Assembly (NCBI GenBank): GCA_014859105.1
Contig: JACUUX010000003.1
Location: 1-64,000 of the forward strand
Direction: 5' to 3'
Length of the DNA stretch: 64,000 bases
From: Nitrospirota bacterium
GTDB taxonomy: Bacteria; Nitrospirota; Thermodesulfovibrionia; Thermodesulfovibrionales; SM23-35
The translations under genes were made by a program, and so were the position numbers. The notes below the pieces were generated by a model that made no database searches, had not been told where the DNA came from, and saw only the letters and a list, made by a program, of their open reading frames with translations. Positions 1 through 7,945 of the stretch are shown here, piece after piece; the stretch's first letter is position 1, and every line of letters begins with the position of its first letter.

Positions 1-757
1 AATGCCACTGCCCTCCCAAGTAGCTCGGCATAGTCCGGGACGCGGAATAGTGTCTTAAGTGATGACAGGATACCTGTGTCCCGGTCTTCCGGGAATAGTA
101 TTGAATTCTCTTTTGAATGCCGCGCACTGATATCGGCTTCCCTTTTAGCGGTCCCTTCTGCACTAAGAACACTTTTTTCTCTTTAGCCCATTTGCGTTTC
201 TGCGTATACGACTGCAAGACACTCAGTGCATCCTCGCTGAGATAGACAACCCTGTCCTTGCTGCCCTTTCCATTAAAAACATAAAGCTGTCTGCTGCGAT
301 AATCTATCGCATCTAATGTCAATCGTGCAACCTCCTCAACGCGCAGGCCGCACCTTAGCATCAGCATAAACATAGCCCTATCTCGGGTATCGTTAATTTC
401 TTTGAAGAGTGTTGAGACCTGTTCGTCCCTGAGATGTTTAGGCAGTGGGTTGGGTAGTCGCAGCCTGTAATGTTTTCTTACCGGATTGATAAGAGTCATT
501 CTCTCATCTTCTATCAGATATTCATAAAAGGCATGGATGCAGCTGAAATGACAGTTGATAGTCTTTGGTTTCTTTCTATTCCTCAAGAGATGGTCCATAT
601 ACGAATCGGTTTCCTTGATGGTCGCCTCCTCTATGGGAATCTGCAGCCAGCTGCTGAAATGACTGAGAATGTTGATATAGTTCTTTACAGTGTGAATCGA
701 ACAGTTCCTTCGCTTTAGGAATCTGCGATACCTGCCAATGGCATCAGTAAGCTCCAT
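1..757 (-). CDS. Tyrosine recombinase, partial (runs off left edge)
   Basis: Reading the minus strand from the ATG at 757 gives about 252 codons with no stop before the window edge. The N-terminus (MELTDAIGRYRRFLKRR) looks like a SAM-like core-binding domain. A catalytic-domain arginine box (MLRCGLRVEEVARLTL) follows near residue 140, and an HHLRH box lies about 20 residues before the edge. The sequence after HHLRH departs from the family consensus, so a frameshift or degeneration there cannot be excluded. The ATG overlaps the last 14 bases of the recombinase gene upstream, which suggests translational coupling. The true C-terminus, with the catalytic tyrosine, lies outside the window. Confidence 0.75.
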   Translation of the reverse strand, partial: MELTDAIGRYRRFLKRRNCSIHTVKNYINILSHFSSWLQIPIEEATIKETDSYMDHLLRNRKKPKTINCHFSCIHAFYEYLIEDERMTLINPVRKHYRLRLPNPLPKHLRDEQVSTLFKEINDTRDRAMFMLMLRCGLRVEEVARLTLDAIDYRSRQLYVFNGKGSKDRVVYLSEDALSVLQSYTQKRKWAKEKKVFLVQKGPLKGKPISVRGIQKRIQYYSRKTGTQVSCHHLRHYSASRTMPSYLGGQWH

Positions 758-1769
758 GAATGCCTCCCTGCTCGATGATTTCCATAGCTCGGAAGTATTC
801 CTCTTCGCGGCTCTTATCGGTAAGACGGCCATACCGCCGGGTTATTTCTATGTCGTGATGACCCATGAGCACTTGCAGACATTCCAGGCGCATGCCGGCA
901 TTGAGCAGTTCGCTTGCAAAGGTATGGCGAAGACTGTGGATTGTGTAGCCTTTGTGTTGAAGCTCTGCTTCCCTCAAATATCGTCTAAAGATATTCCGGG
1001 CCGAAGTGTAGCATAAGCCATTCCTTAGGCCGGGAAAGAGATATTCTTTTGTCGGCTCTCTTTTAGGGAGCCAAAGTTTTATGGCCATCAGAGCATCATC
1101 GCTCAGATATACTACTCTGCCAAGGCAGTTCTTTTCGCCCTCATAAATGTGTATTTTTCTCTCCTGGACATCAAGATCTATCATCTTTAACCCAAGCACT
1201 TCACCTATTCTCATGCCCGTTCGTAAGAGCACGAGGATCAGGGCACGGTCGCGACTCTCCTTAATGACATCGAGTATCTTTCTTATATCGTCGGGTGCAA
1301 TAGCCCTCGGCAGAAATTCGGGAACCTTCAGTTTGATTTTACGTTTAAGTATGCGTCCATGAATAATATCCTGATCAAACAAAAACCTCAGAAAAGCCCA
1401 TAATTGCTTAACCCGTGTCACGATCGTTGTGATTTTGAGCCCTCTGTCCTGTTCATGTTCTACAAATGCTTCAACGTCACCGCTGACAATCTCTTGTAGT
1501 TGGTTCTTACCAAGGCCTGCATAGAACAGGAGAAAAGAATTCACAGCAATGAAGCTGCCCTGAAGAGTGCTTGGCTTGTGATTCATTCTCCACTTGTAGC
1601 GCATGTAATTCTCTAAATGCTCGCTGCCGGGAAGATCCAATATCAAGATCCTTTTAAGAATGCGATCAATAGGAGTCTCTGCTACTTTAGGAGTTTCTGC
1701 TACACTGTTAAAATTTACTGCTGCGATTTCACAGATGATTGCCCTAAGAATTGCACTTGATTGAGTCAT
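744..1769 (-). CDS. Tyrosine recombinase/integrase (phage integrase family)
   Basis: This 341-residue site-specific recombinase cuts and rejoins DNA through a tyrosine nucleophile. An N-terminal core-binding region (about 45-150) precedes the catalytic domain. Visible catalytic boxes are LRTGMRIGEVLGL (first arginine), HSLRHTFASELL (His-x-x-Arg) and GHHDIEITRRYGRLTD (second histidine and tyrosine), so the enzyme appears intact. The next recombinase starts inside its last codons. Overlapping tandem recombinases are typical of multi-recombinase elements such as the recombinase-in-trio (RIT) group. A third gene, if present, would lie to the left of the window. Its substrate sites are not identifiable. 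Confidence 0.88.
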   Translation of the reverse strand: MTQSSAILRAIICEIAAVNFNSVAETPKVAETPIDRILKRILILDLPGSEHLENYMRYKWRMNHKPSTLQGSFIAVNSFLLFYAGLGKNQLQEIVSGDVEAFVEHEQDRGLKITTIVTRVKQLWAFLRFLFDQDIIHGRILKRKIKLKVPEFLPRAIAPDDIRKILDVIKESRDRALILVLLRTGMRIGEVLGLKMIDLDVQERKIHIYEGEKNCLGRVVYLSDDALMAIKLWLPKREPTKEYLFPGLRNGLCYTSARNIFRRYLREAELQHKGYTIHSLRHTFASELLNAGMRLECLQVLMGHHDIEITRRYGRLTDKSREEEYFRAMEIIEQGGIHGAY

Positions 1770-1910
1770 TGCTCCTCCTCTTTCTCATTGAAAAAGCAGG
1801 ATTAATCATGACCCTTAAGCGCTCTAAGAATCAATTAATTTTGTTACGTATAGCTTCCTGAAAGTGTGATTTTTAAATATTGCCTCACAATACAACATTA
1901 CAAATTGAAA

Positions 1911-2058
1911 TTAACCCGAAAAATGCAGTTAGTTCCATAAAGCCTTACAAATACATGAGATGCTGAAATAAATTCAGCATGACATTATTATGCATAAAGC
2001 CTTGATAATTGTCATTCTGGACTCGATTCAGAATCTCTAACTGCATTTTTTGGGTTAA
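1911..2058. repeat. MITE-like element with 22-bp inverted ends
   Basis: The left end at 1911-1932 (TTAACCCGAAAAATGCAGTT, then AG) and the right end at 2037-2058 are reverse complements with one mismatch in 22. The interior contains a hairpin (GATGCTGAA at 1959 pairing with TTCAGCATG) that recurs at 49869-49893. There is no coding capacity. The TTAACCC outer bases recur at the ends of other repeats in this window, which suggests a related family of non-autonomous elements. Confidence 0.7.
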
Positions 2059-2116
2059 TAAGATAATATTTTTTAAACATGACCCTATGATGGTGATTAA
2101 CTCTATAAGATCCTTA

Positions 2117-2145
2117 TTGACAAGCCGAAAAATTAAATGTAATCA
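2117..2145 (+). promoter_or_regulatory. Possible sigma-70-type promoter for the subtilase gene
   Basis: TTGACA at 2117-2122 is followed after 17 bases by TAATCA at 2140-2145. The -35 match is perfect and the -10 is weak. It lies about 45 bases upstream of the subtilase start codon. This is inferred from consensus only. Confidence 0.3.
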
Positions 2146-2189
2146 TAATATTTGAATATCCTTATTATCAATCTCAAAAGGGGGTAACG

Positions 2190-3476
2190 ATGAAAAAGGA
2201 ATCTTATATATTACTTTTTTCGGTGATATTACTGGCATTGATGTGTATGCCAACCTATGCCGGCCAATTAGATATTCCGGCAGCAGATCAAGCAAAGCAT
2301 CAGGCAGTAGCTCCTGACCATTCACCCGTAATAGACGAGTATTGGAAACTGACACTTCCATATTATGTACTGTCTGATGATCCCGCAATAAAAAGACAAT
2401 TAGGGGTGAGACATGAATTCCCCGGGGCTTTTTCAACCAATCTGACACGAAAACAAATACGACTTCTTGATACCATAGGAGTGAAAACAGAACCTGTCCA
2501 GTTATATCAGATAAAAGGAAGGCCGGTTTGTGGTGACGGAGTTTGTCAAGGCAATGAACCAAGAACTTGTCCGGAAGATTGTCAAGTCCCTCCACCTGAA
2601 CCACCTTCAGCAAGATCTTGTTACCCATCTGATCAAAAACCATGGGGCATCATTAAGGTTAACGGGGGTTATGGAGGTAGCGGAGTAAAGGTAGCAATTC
2701 TTGATACAGGGGTAGACACTGACCATCCCGATTTAGCTACCAATATAATTGGCTGTGTGACTAAGGTTACCCACTTCAAAGTAGACACCACGAATTGTGA
2801 AGACGGTAATGGACACGGTACCCACGTAGCAGGAACAGTGCTTGCAAATGGTGGGTCAGATGGCTTAGGAATTTACGGTGTAGCACCAGCGGCCGGGCTG
2901 ATAGCAGTAAAAGTCTGCGACAGGAGGGGATGGTGTTACGGGGATGACATAGCAGCGGGAATTTACTGTGCAGCAGACGAAGGTGCTAATATCCTTTCGA
3001 TGAGCCTTGGTGGAAATTTGCCAGACTTACAGGTTTTGGCGGCAATAGATTACGCAGTTGATAAAGGAGCTTTAGTAGTTGCAGCAGCGGGGAATGACGG
3101 ACCAGGAACTGGAAGCATCGATTATCCAGGAGCTTACGTAAAGGTGATAGCAGCCGGGGCAATAGATATTAATGAAATGGTTCCTGATTGGAGTTCAAGA
3201 GGAATTAATGATGGCGATTATATAATAGAAGAAAGGGAAATTGAATTCGGAACACCAGGTGTTTCGATAGAATCAACATACAAAGATGGCTGTTATGCTT
3301 ATATGTCAGGAACGAGCATGGCAACACCTCATGTATCAGGGTTGGCAGCAAAGCTGTGGAGAGGAAATGCAGCAGACACGAGAAGTTATTTACAGGATAT
3401 AGATATAGCAAAAGACATTTGGGAACTCGGCGATGATACGGCAACGGGGATAGGTTTGCCAATATCACCCTTGTAA
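2190..3476 (+). CDS. Secreted S8 subtilisin-like serine protease
   Basis: This 428-residue subtilase is probably exported. Residues 1-24 form a signal peptide ending near TYAG. A propeptide-like region follows, then a small cysteine-rich motif (CGDGVCQGNEPRTCPEDC, 114-131) often seen on secreted proteins. The protease domain runs from about 150 to the end. The catalytic triad is visible: Asp172 in AILDTGVDTDHPDL, His209 in GHGTHVAGT and Ser376 in GTSMATPH, with oxyanion Asn302 in AAGND. The start has a good ribosome site (GGGGG five bases before ATG). The gene stands alone, followed by an intrinsic terminator, in a mobile neighbourhood. The substrate is unknown. Confidence 0.93.
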   Translation: MKKESYILLFSVILLALMCMPTYAGQLDIPAADQAKHQAVAPDHSPVIDEYWKLTLPYYVLSDDPAIKRQLGVRHEFPGAFSTNLTRKQIRLLDTIGVKTEPVQLYQIKGRPVCGDGVCQGNEPRTCPEDCQVPPPEPPSARSCYPSDQKPWGIIKVNGGYGGSGVKVAILDTGVDTDHPDLATNIIGCVTKVTHFKVDTTNCEDGNGHGTHVAGTVLANGGSDGLGIYGVAPAAGLIAVKVCDRRGWCYGDDIAAGIYCAADEGANILSMSLGGNLPDLQVLAAIDYAVDKGALVVAAAGNDGPGTGSIDYPGAYVKVIAAGAIDINEMVPDWSSRGINDGDYIIEEREIEFGTPGVSIESTYKDGCYAYMSGTSMATPHVSGLAAKLWRGNAADTRSYLQDIDIAKDIWELGDDTATGIGLPISPL

Positions 3477-3499
3477 AAATAATTGAAACCAGGTGGTTT

Positions 3500-3536
3500 A
3501 AAGTGGCAGGGTAAAACAATTTACCCTGCCACTTTT
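3500..3536 (+). terminator. Intrinsic terminator after the subtilase gene
   Basis: A perfect 15-base stem (AAGTGGCAGGGTAAA at 3501-3515 with its complement at 3520-3534) has a 4-base loop and is followed by a T run. It lies 24 bases after the subtilase stop codon. Confidence 0.85.
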
Positions 3537-3566
3537 TAAGTCTGAAAAGTAAGTAACTCTGAGAAC

Positions 3567-3908
3567 TTGCCAAGAAAATTTTTTAATATCACTATTCTTG
3601 TATTTTTTTTGTTTATAACAGCAAGTTGTAAATCTGCAGACGAAAGATACCTTACAGGTAATACATCCAGCTCTGATATGAAAGAAGAGATATGTTTTGT
3701 GGCAGAGGTCAGATGGCTCTCCCTTGAGGGAGGTTTTTACGGTCTTGTAACAGATGATGGCAGAAAATTTATACCCCTTAATCTGCCAGAGACATTCAGA
3801 AAGGAAGGATTAAAGATAAGGGTAAAAGGAAGAGTAAAAAACGTTGTTTCCATATATATGTGGGGAATCCCCTTTGAGATTTATGAAATAGATGTTTACA
3901 GCCCGTAA
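3567..3908 (+). CDS. Small lipoprotein with an OB-fold-like domain
   Basis: This 113-residue protein has a hydrophobic leader and a lipobox-like FITASC (cysteine at about 21), so it is probably a membrane-anchored lipoprotein. The mature part contains a pattern (YGLVTDDGRKFIPLNLPETF, then RVKGRV and MWGIPFEIYEI) that I recognise from small uncharacterised bacterial and archaeal domains with an OB-like beta barrel. The start is TTG with a weak ribosome site, so the exact start is uncertain. It sits between the subtilase terminator and an insertion sequence. The function is unknown. Confidence 0.6.
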   Translation: MPRKFFNITILVFFLFITASCKSADERYLTGNTSSSDMKEEICFVAEVRWLSLEGGFYGLVTDDGRKFIPLNLPETFRKEGLKIRVKGRVKNVVSIYMWGIPFEIYEIDVYSP

Positions 3909-3977
3909 GAGGTGATTTAGTTTAATCAACAGGTAAAAAATAGAGAAAGGAGCGATAAAAATAAATCTGCATCCACT

Positions 3978-5297
3978 ACTGTCCCAACGTTGAAATTAGA
4001 AAATAGTATAACACATTGAAAATACTGGGAACGAAGGGAGAAATGATTGTAATCGATTTGAAATTGAAATTATCAAAAGGCCATACTTCCGCACTAAAAC
4101 GGAAGGAGATGGCTTATAATGAATTCTGGCAAAACTATTTTTACTCAACTGATGGAGTTTCTTCCAGTCCATGAATTGCGGAAATGTGTTAAGCGGTACA
4201 ATGGCAACTACAAGATCAAGAGTTTTTCCTGCTGGGATCAATTTCTCTGTATGGCGTTTGCTCAACTTACCTATCGTGAGAGCTTACGAGACATTCAGGC
4301 ATGTCTTAGGGCATCTCAACAGAAACTCTATCACATGGGCATACGTGGGAAAGTATCCCGTAATACACTGGCTCACGCCAATCAAGTCCGTGACTGGCGA
4401 ATCTATGAAAACTTTGCACAGGTGCTTATTGGTATTGCGGGGGAGCTATACATCAATGAGAACTTTGGAGTTGAACTGGATCAAACCGCATACGCACTGG
4501 ATGCAACCATCATCGATTTGTGTTTATCGATTTTCCCATGGGCGAAATTTCGGAACCGAAAAGGAGCTATTAAATTGCATACCCTCATAGATTTACGGGG
4601 GAGTATTCCCGCCGTTGTGATTATTACTCATGGGAAGATCCATGAGGTCACTATTCTTGATGACCTTCTTATAGAGCCAGGGGCTATCTATATTATGGAT
4701 AGAGGATATCTTGACTTTGCACGTCTTCACAGAATTCATCAGTTATTGGGATTCTTTGTTACACGTGCTAAGAGGAATTTCAATTGCAAACGCCTTTATT
4801 CAAACAGAGCAGACAAAAATACTGGAATCCGATGTGACCAGATTGTGGTGCTACGAGGATTCTATGCGAAAAAAGATTATCCTGATAAGTTGAGACGTAT
4901 CCGCTACTATGATACAGACAATAAGAAAACACTGGTATTTTTGACGAACAATTTTCTGTTGCCTGCAGTAACAATTGCAAACCTGTATCGTAGTCGCTGG
5001 CAGATTGAATTATTTTTCAAATGGATAAAACAGCATCTTAGGATCAAGGCATTTTATGGGACTACAGAAAATGCGGTAAAAACGCAAATCTGGATTGCTA
5101 TCTCGGTGTATGTGCTTGTGGCTATTGTTAAAAAGCGATTGGAATTGAGCCTGAGTCTTTATACAATTTTACAGATTTTGAGCGTGACGCTTTTTGAGAA
5201 AATCCCCTTGTTACAAGCATTTGTAAATGTTGATGATGAAGAATTAAAGAGCGTTTTCTGTAAACAGTTGAATTTATTCACTTAACGTTGGGACAGT
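3978..5297 (+). mobile_element. Complete IS4-family insertion sequence
   Basis: The element is bounded by perfect 14-base inverted repeats: ACTGTCCCAACGTT at 3978-3991 and its complement at 5284-5297. It encloses a single intact DDE transposase. The ends are about 1.32 kb apart, a normal IS4-family size. Flanking bases share only ATCC on both sides, so no clear target duplication is visible. The flank may have changed since insertion, or the boundary may be a few bases off. Confidence 0.88.
4119..5285 (+). CDS. IS4-family transposase (DDE)
   Basis: This 388-residue transposase moves the surrounding insertion sequence by cut-and-paste. The N-terminal part (about 1-110) resembles the DUF4372 domain common in IS4 transposases. 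The DDE domain follows, with the first Asp in YALDATIIDL, the second in IYIMDRGYLDF, and the Glu in the YREK-like signature YRSRWQIELFFKWIKQHL. The reading frame is intact and preceded by GGAGATGG, a usable ribosome site. The stop falls within the right inverted repeat, as is common for compact elements. The element therefore appears recently active. Confidence 0.93.
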   Translation: MNSGKTIFTQLMEFLPVHELRKCVKRYNGNYKIKSFSCWDQFLCMAFAQLTYRESLRDIQACLRASQQKLYHMGIRGKVSRNTLAHANQVRDWRIYENFAQVLIGIAGELYINENFGVELDQTAYALDATIIDLCLSIFPWAKFRNRKGAIKLHTLIDLRGSIPAVVIITHGKIHEVTILDDLLIEPGAIYIMDRGYLDFARLHRIHQLLGFFVTRAKRNFNCKRLYSNRADKNTGIRCDQIVVLRGFYAKKDYPDKLRRIRYYDTDNKKTLVFLTNNFLLPAVTIANLYRSRWQIELFFKWIKQHLRIKAFYGTTENAVKTQIWIAISVYVLVAIVKKRLELSLSLYTILQILSVTLFEKIPLLQAFVNVDDEELKSVFCKQLNLFT

Positions 5298-5461
5298 ATC
5301 CCTGCTACCTTGGTGAATTATTTTTTGAACTCATATTGGACATTTAAAAAACACTACTGATGAACCAATACTTATGCGAATGCAAAGAAAGAAGATACTG
5401 TTTCCAAGGTCAAGATAGAAAAAGCTTCTAAATCGATGCTAAACGAAACCATAGAGAAAAT

Positions 5462-6970
5462 ATGACATCATCTAAGAATAGAGCAATATTACTGATGGCA
5501 ATTCTATTGCTGGGTTTATTTTTCAGGCTATATGATTTAGGTAGAGAAAGTTTATGGCTTGATGAAGCATTTTCAATTAAATTTGCTGAATTAAACTTAT
5601 CTCAGATATTTTTCCTGCCAGAAACAAATCCACCTCTTTACTATATCATATTGCACTGGTGGATTCATTTATTTGGCATTTCCGAAATTTCTGTAAGGTT
5701 TCCATCAGCAATATTTGGATTCCTCTCTTTATTCATGATGTACAAGATAGGCAGCGAACTGTTTGATATAAATGTGGGCAAATTGAGTTCTTTGTTAATG
5801 GCGTTCTCTTTATTTCATATTCAATATTCCCAGGAAGCAAGGACCTATAGTCTGTCGGTTCTTCTAACTCTCCTCTCCATGTATTTTTTTATAAAACTTC
5901 TTAAAAAAGTGAACCATAGATTTTTGATTGGATACGTCCTATCCAGCATTCTATTAATGTACTCTCATATTTATGGGTTATTTATAATAATTGCCCAAAA
6001 TATATATTTTATTGTCCTTTCTCTATTATCGAAAGAAGCTGAGAAACTCAATTATAAAAGATGGATATTAATACAATCTATATTAATTGTTCTCTTTGCT
6101 CCTTGGATTAGTATTTTTATCAATCAAGTACATGCAGTACAGAAGGATTTTTGGATAAAGGCGCCTCATATACACTCAATAATTTCTTCTTTCATAACAT
6201 ATTCTTCTAAATCCAGATTGCTGCTATCACTTTTTCTCATGTTGTCGTTATTTTCACTAATATCATATGAAAAACTTCAGGGCAGTATGGATAGGAGATA
6301 TTTTTTCAAATCTTTAGAAAGCTTTCACTGGAAAATACATTTGTTAAATACTGATAAGTTTCATTTCCTGTTACTGTGGCTAATAACGCCTATTATTTTG
6401 CCGTTTATCATTTCTCTGTTCTCACAGCCGATATATATGACTCGATACACAATAGTGGCTTCATCAGCTTTCTTCTTATTAATAGCCAGAGGAATAAGCA
6501 ATATGCACAGTAAGAATGTTAAGTCAATCACAATTAGTATTATCATTATATTATCATTGATATCTATCGGAGGATATTATAATAAAATTAACAAGGAACA
6601 ATGGAGAGATGTAGCTAACTGTATAGATACATATGCCCATAATGAGGATATGGTATTGTTCAATGCATATTATTGTATGCAAGTTTTCAATTATTATTCT
6701 CGTAGTGGCCTCCTAGTTAAAAAGGGATTTCCGGAGAAAGACAGAAATGTTGATGAAGAAAATATAAGTGAATTATTGGGGACAGTAGAACATTATGATA
6801 GAGTTTGGGTGATATTAGCGCACAGTGGGGATAAAAAAGAACTAATAACAAAAACACTTATTAAATCTTATAATTTATCGTATTACAAAGAGTATAAAGA
6901 CATCAAGTTATATCTTTTCGACAGAAAGTATGTAAAAACTGCTCCTATAATCTCTGAATATCAACCCTGA
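5462..6970 (+). CDS. Membrane glycosyltransferase, GT39/PMT-like
   Basis: This 502-residue integral membrane protein has about ten or more hydrophobic segments. The N-terminal motif RLYDLGRESLWLDEAFS carries the Asp-Glu pair typical of polyprenyl-phosphate-sugar-dependent GT-C glycosyltransferases, where it lies in the first periplasmic loop. NPPLYYIILHWW is also characteristic. It probably transfers a sugar from a lipid carrier outside the cytoplasmic membrane; the acceptor is unknown. The gene is AT-rich compared with the core genes to the right and stands alone next to an insertion sequence, which suggests horizontal acquisition. Confidence 0.8.
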   Translation: MTSSKNRAILLMAILLLGLFFRLYDLGRESLWLDEAFSIKFAELNLSQIFFLPETNPPLYYIILHWWIHLFGISEISVRFPSAIFGFLSLFMMYKIGSELFDINVGKLSSLLMAFSLFHIQYSQEARTYSLSVLLTLLSMYFFIKLLKKVNHRFLIGYVLSSILLMYSHIYGLFIIIAQNIYFIVLSLLSKEAEKLNYKRWILIQSILIVLFAPWISIFINQVHAVQKDFWIKAPHIHSIISSFITYSSKSRLLLSLFLMLSLFSLISYEKLQGSMDRRYFFKSLESFHWKIHLLNTDKFHFLLLWLITPIILPFIISLFSQPIYMTRYTIVASSAFFLLIARGISNMHSKNVKSITISIIIILSLISIGGYYNKINKEQWRDVANCIDTYAHNEDMVLFNAYYCMQVFNYYSRSGLLVKKGFPEKDRNVDEENISELLGTVEHYDRVWVILAHSGDKKELITKTLIKSYNLSYYKEYKDIKLYLFDRKYVKTAPIISEYQP

Positions 6971-7169
6971 ACGGGTTAATATATTTTCATGATCTTACTC
7001 TCATAACCTTATAACTCAACAATATATAATGTCATAAAATCGTCATAAAACTATATAAAAAACGATATAATTCTATGAAAACATATGAAAATATCAATAT
7101 TGTGTAATTTATTGAAAATTAAAGAAAAATGGGTATTTTCAAGTACTTGAGGGATCTCCTCAGTTTGAA

Positions 7170-7208
7170 TTAGGAAACCTGTGCTCTATCCTACTGAGCT
7201 AAGGGGGC
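7170..7208 (-). pseudogene. tRNA-Arg(CCU)-like 5' half, truncated
   Basis: Read on the minus strand from 7208, the sequence gives a 7-base acceptor 5' strand (GCCCCCT), TA, a D arm (GCTC AGTAGGATA GAGC) and A26. An anticodon 5' strand CAGGT and loop TTCCTAA follow, with anticodon CCU. The bases after the loop do not pair with CAGGT. There is no recognisable T arm and no AGGGGGC acceptor 3' strand. It is therefore a 5' tRNA fragment, not a working gene. It lies exactly where the mobile zone meets the conserved chromosome. Confidence 0.7.
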
Positions 7209-7253
7209 ACTCGCAGAAAGTTACAAGTTGAAAGTTAAAAGTTTAAAAATAAA

Positions 7254-7706
7254 CTAAGATTTTATAAGCTCGAAGGCTTTATTTACGGCATCAGCTGCGT
7301 TTTCAGCACCTATAACGCCCTTTATGTCCCAGGTCCTGATCCCGACGACCGGTTTTCCCATCTGCAAAGCAAAAGCAATCTCTGAAAGCGTTCCGTATCC
7401 TCCACCTATTGCAATAAGCACATCCGCAGCACGTGCTATAATAACATTTCTCGTAATTCCTAATCCAGTTGCTATCGGAATATCTATGTACTGATTTGCT
7501 TCTTTCGTATCATTGTGGGGAAGGATACCGACTGTCAGTCCGCCTGCGGATTTAACGCCTTTCGAAGCAGCCTCCATTACTCCACTGAGTCCACCACATA
7601 CAAAAGTCGCCCCGCTTTTAGCTATTAGCCTGCCGACTTCTTCTGCTTCAGCAAGCAGCGTTTTTTCAGTCCTTCTTCCACCAATAACGGCTATTATTTT
7701 TTCCAT
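7254..7706 (-). CDS. LOG-like/TIGR00725 family nucleotide-binding protein
   Basis: This 150-residue Rossmann-fold protein belongs to the SLOG superfamily, related to cytokinin-activating LOG and DprA. IAVIGG begins the first strand, CGGLSGVMEAASKG (37-50) forms the glycine-rich turn and GGGYGTLSE (101-109) the second signature. Length matches the small TIGR00725 group. The substrate in bacteria outside plants is unclear; a nucleotide or nucleotide-sugar is likely. It is transcribed away from the mobile zone and is the first conserved chromosomal gene on this side. Confidence 0.85.
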   Translation of the reverse strand: MEKIIAVIGGRRTEKTLLAEAEEVGRLIAKSGATFVCGGLSGVMEAASKGVKSAGGLTVGILPHNDTKEANQYIDIPIATGLGITRNVIIARAADVLIAIGGGYGTLSEIAFALQMGKPVVGIRTWDIKGVIGAENAADAVNKAFELIKS

Positions 7707-7744
7707 TATATCTTTACTAATTGCGGTTCAGGATATTTAAGTAT

Positions 7745-7913
7745 ATGGCTGGATGCTGAAGAAACACAATGACGACACCTTATAAAATTAATCCACTTAA
7801 TGTTTTCCATATATGGATATATGAGCGTTATCCAAAATATCTTAAAGAACGAAAAGAGCTTTGCCATATTAAATATCCTGTCGATTCAGTGTGTTTATGA
7901 GGCATCCAGCCAT
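7745..7913. repeat. Short MITE-like element with imperfect 28-bp inverted ends
   Basis: ATGGCTGGATGC with trailing bases at 7745-7772 matches the reverse complement of 7886-7913 at 23 of 28 positions. The 169-base interval has no coding capacity and contains a small palindrome (CCATATATGG near 7808). It lies between the LOG-like and radical SAM genes, and its ends differ from the TTAACCC repeats elsewhere. Confidence 0.55.
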
Positions 7914-7945
7914 AGATATTATTCTTATTTTGGACAAGTTCGATC

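Larger units (their letters stand above)
1770..2189. other. Intergenic stretch upstream of the subtilase gene
   Basis: No convincing gene is seen in this 420-base AT-rich stretch. It holds a 148-base repeat with inverted ends (1911-2058) and a possible promoter for the subtilase gene (2117-2145), listed separately. The remainder shows nothing recognisable. Confidence 0.6.

Noticed and set aside
2143-2643. 166-codon frame opposite the subtilase gene
   Set aside because: It is antisense to a well-supported protease with a full catalytic triad; no family features.
3960-5310. Target-site duplication flanking the IS4 element
   Set aside because: Only ATCC is shared on the two sides, which is too short to claim.
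6971-7140. Possible gene or RNA after the AT-rich glycosyltransferase
   Set aside because: Only AT-rich sequence without a ribosome site, hairpin-T-run terminator or family pattern.
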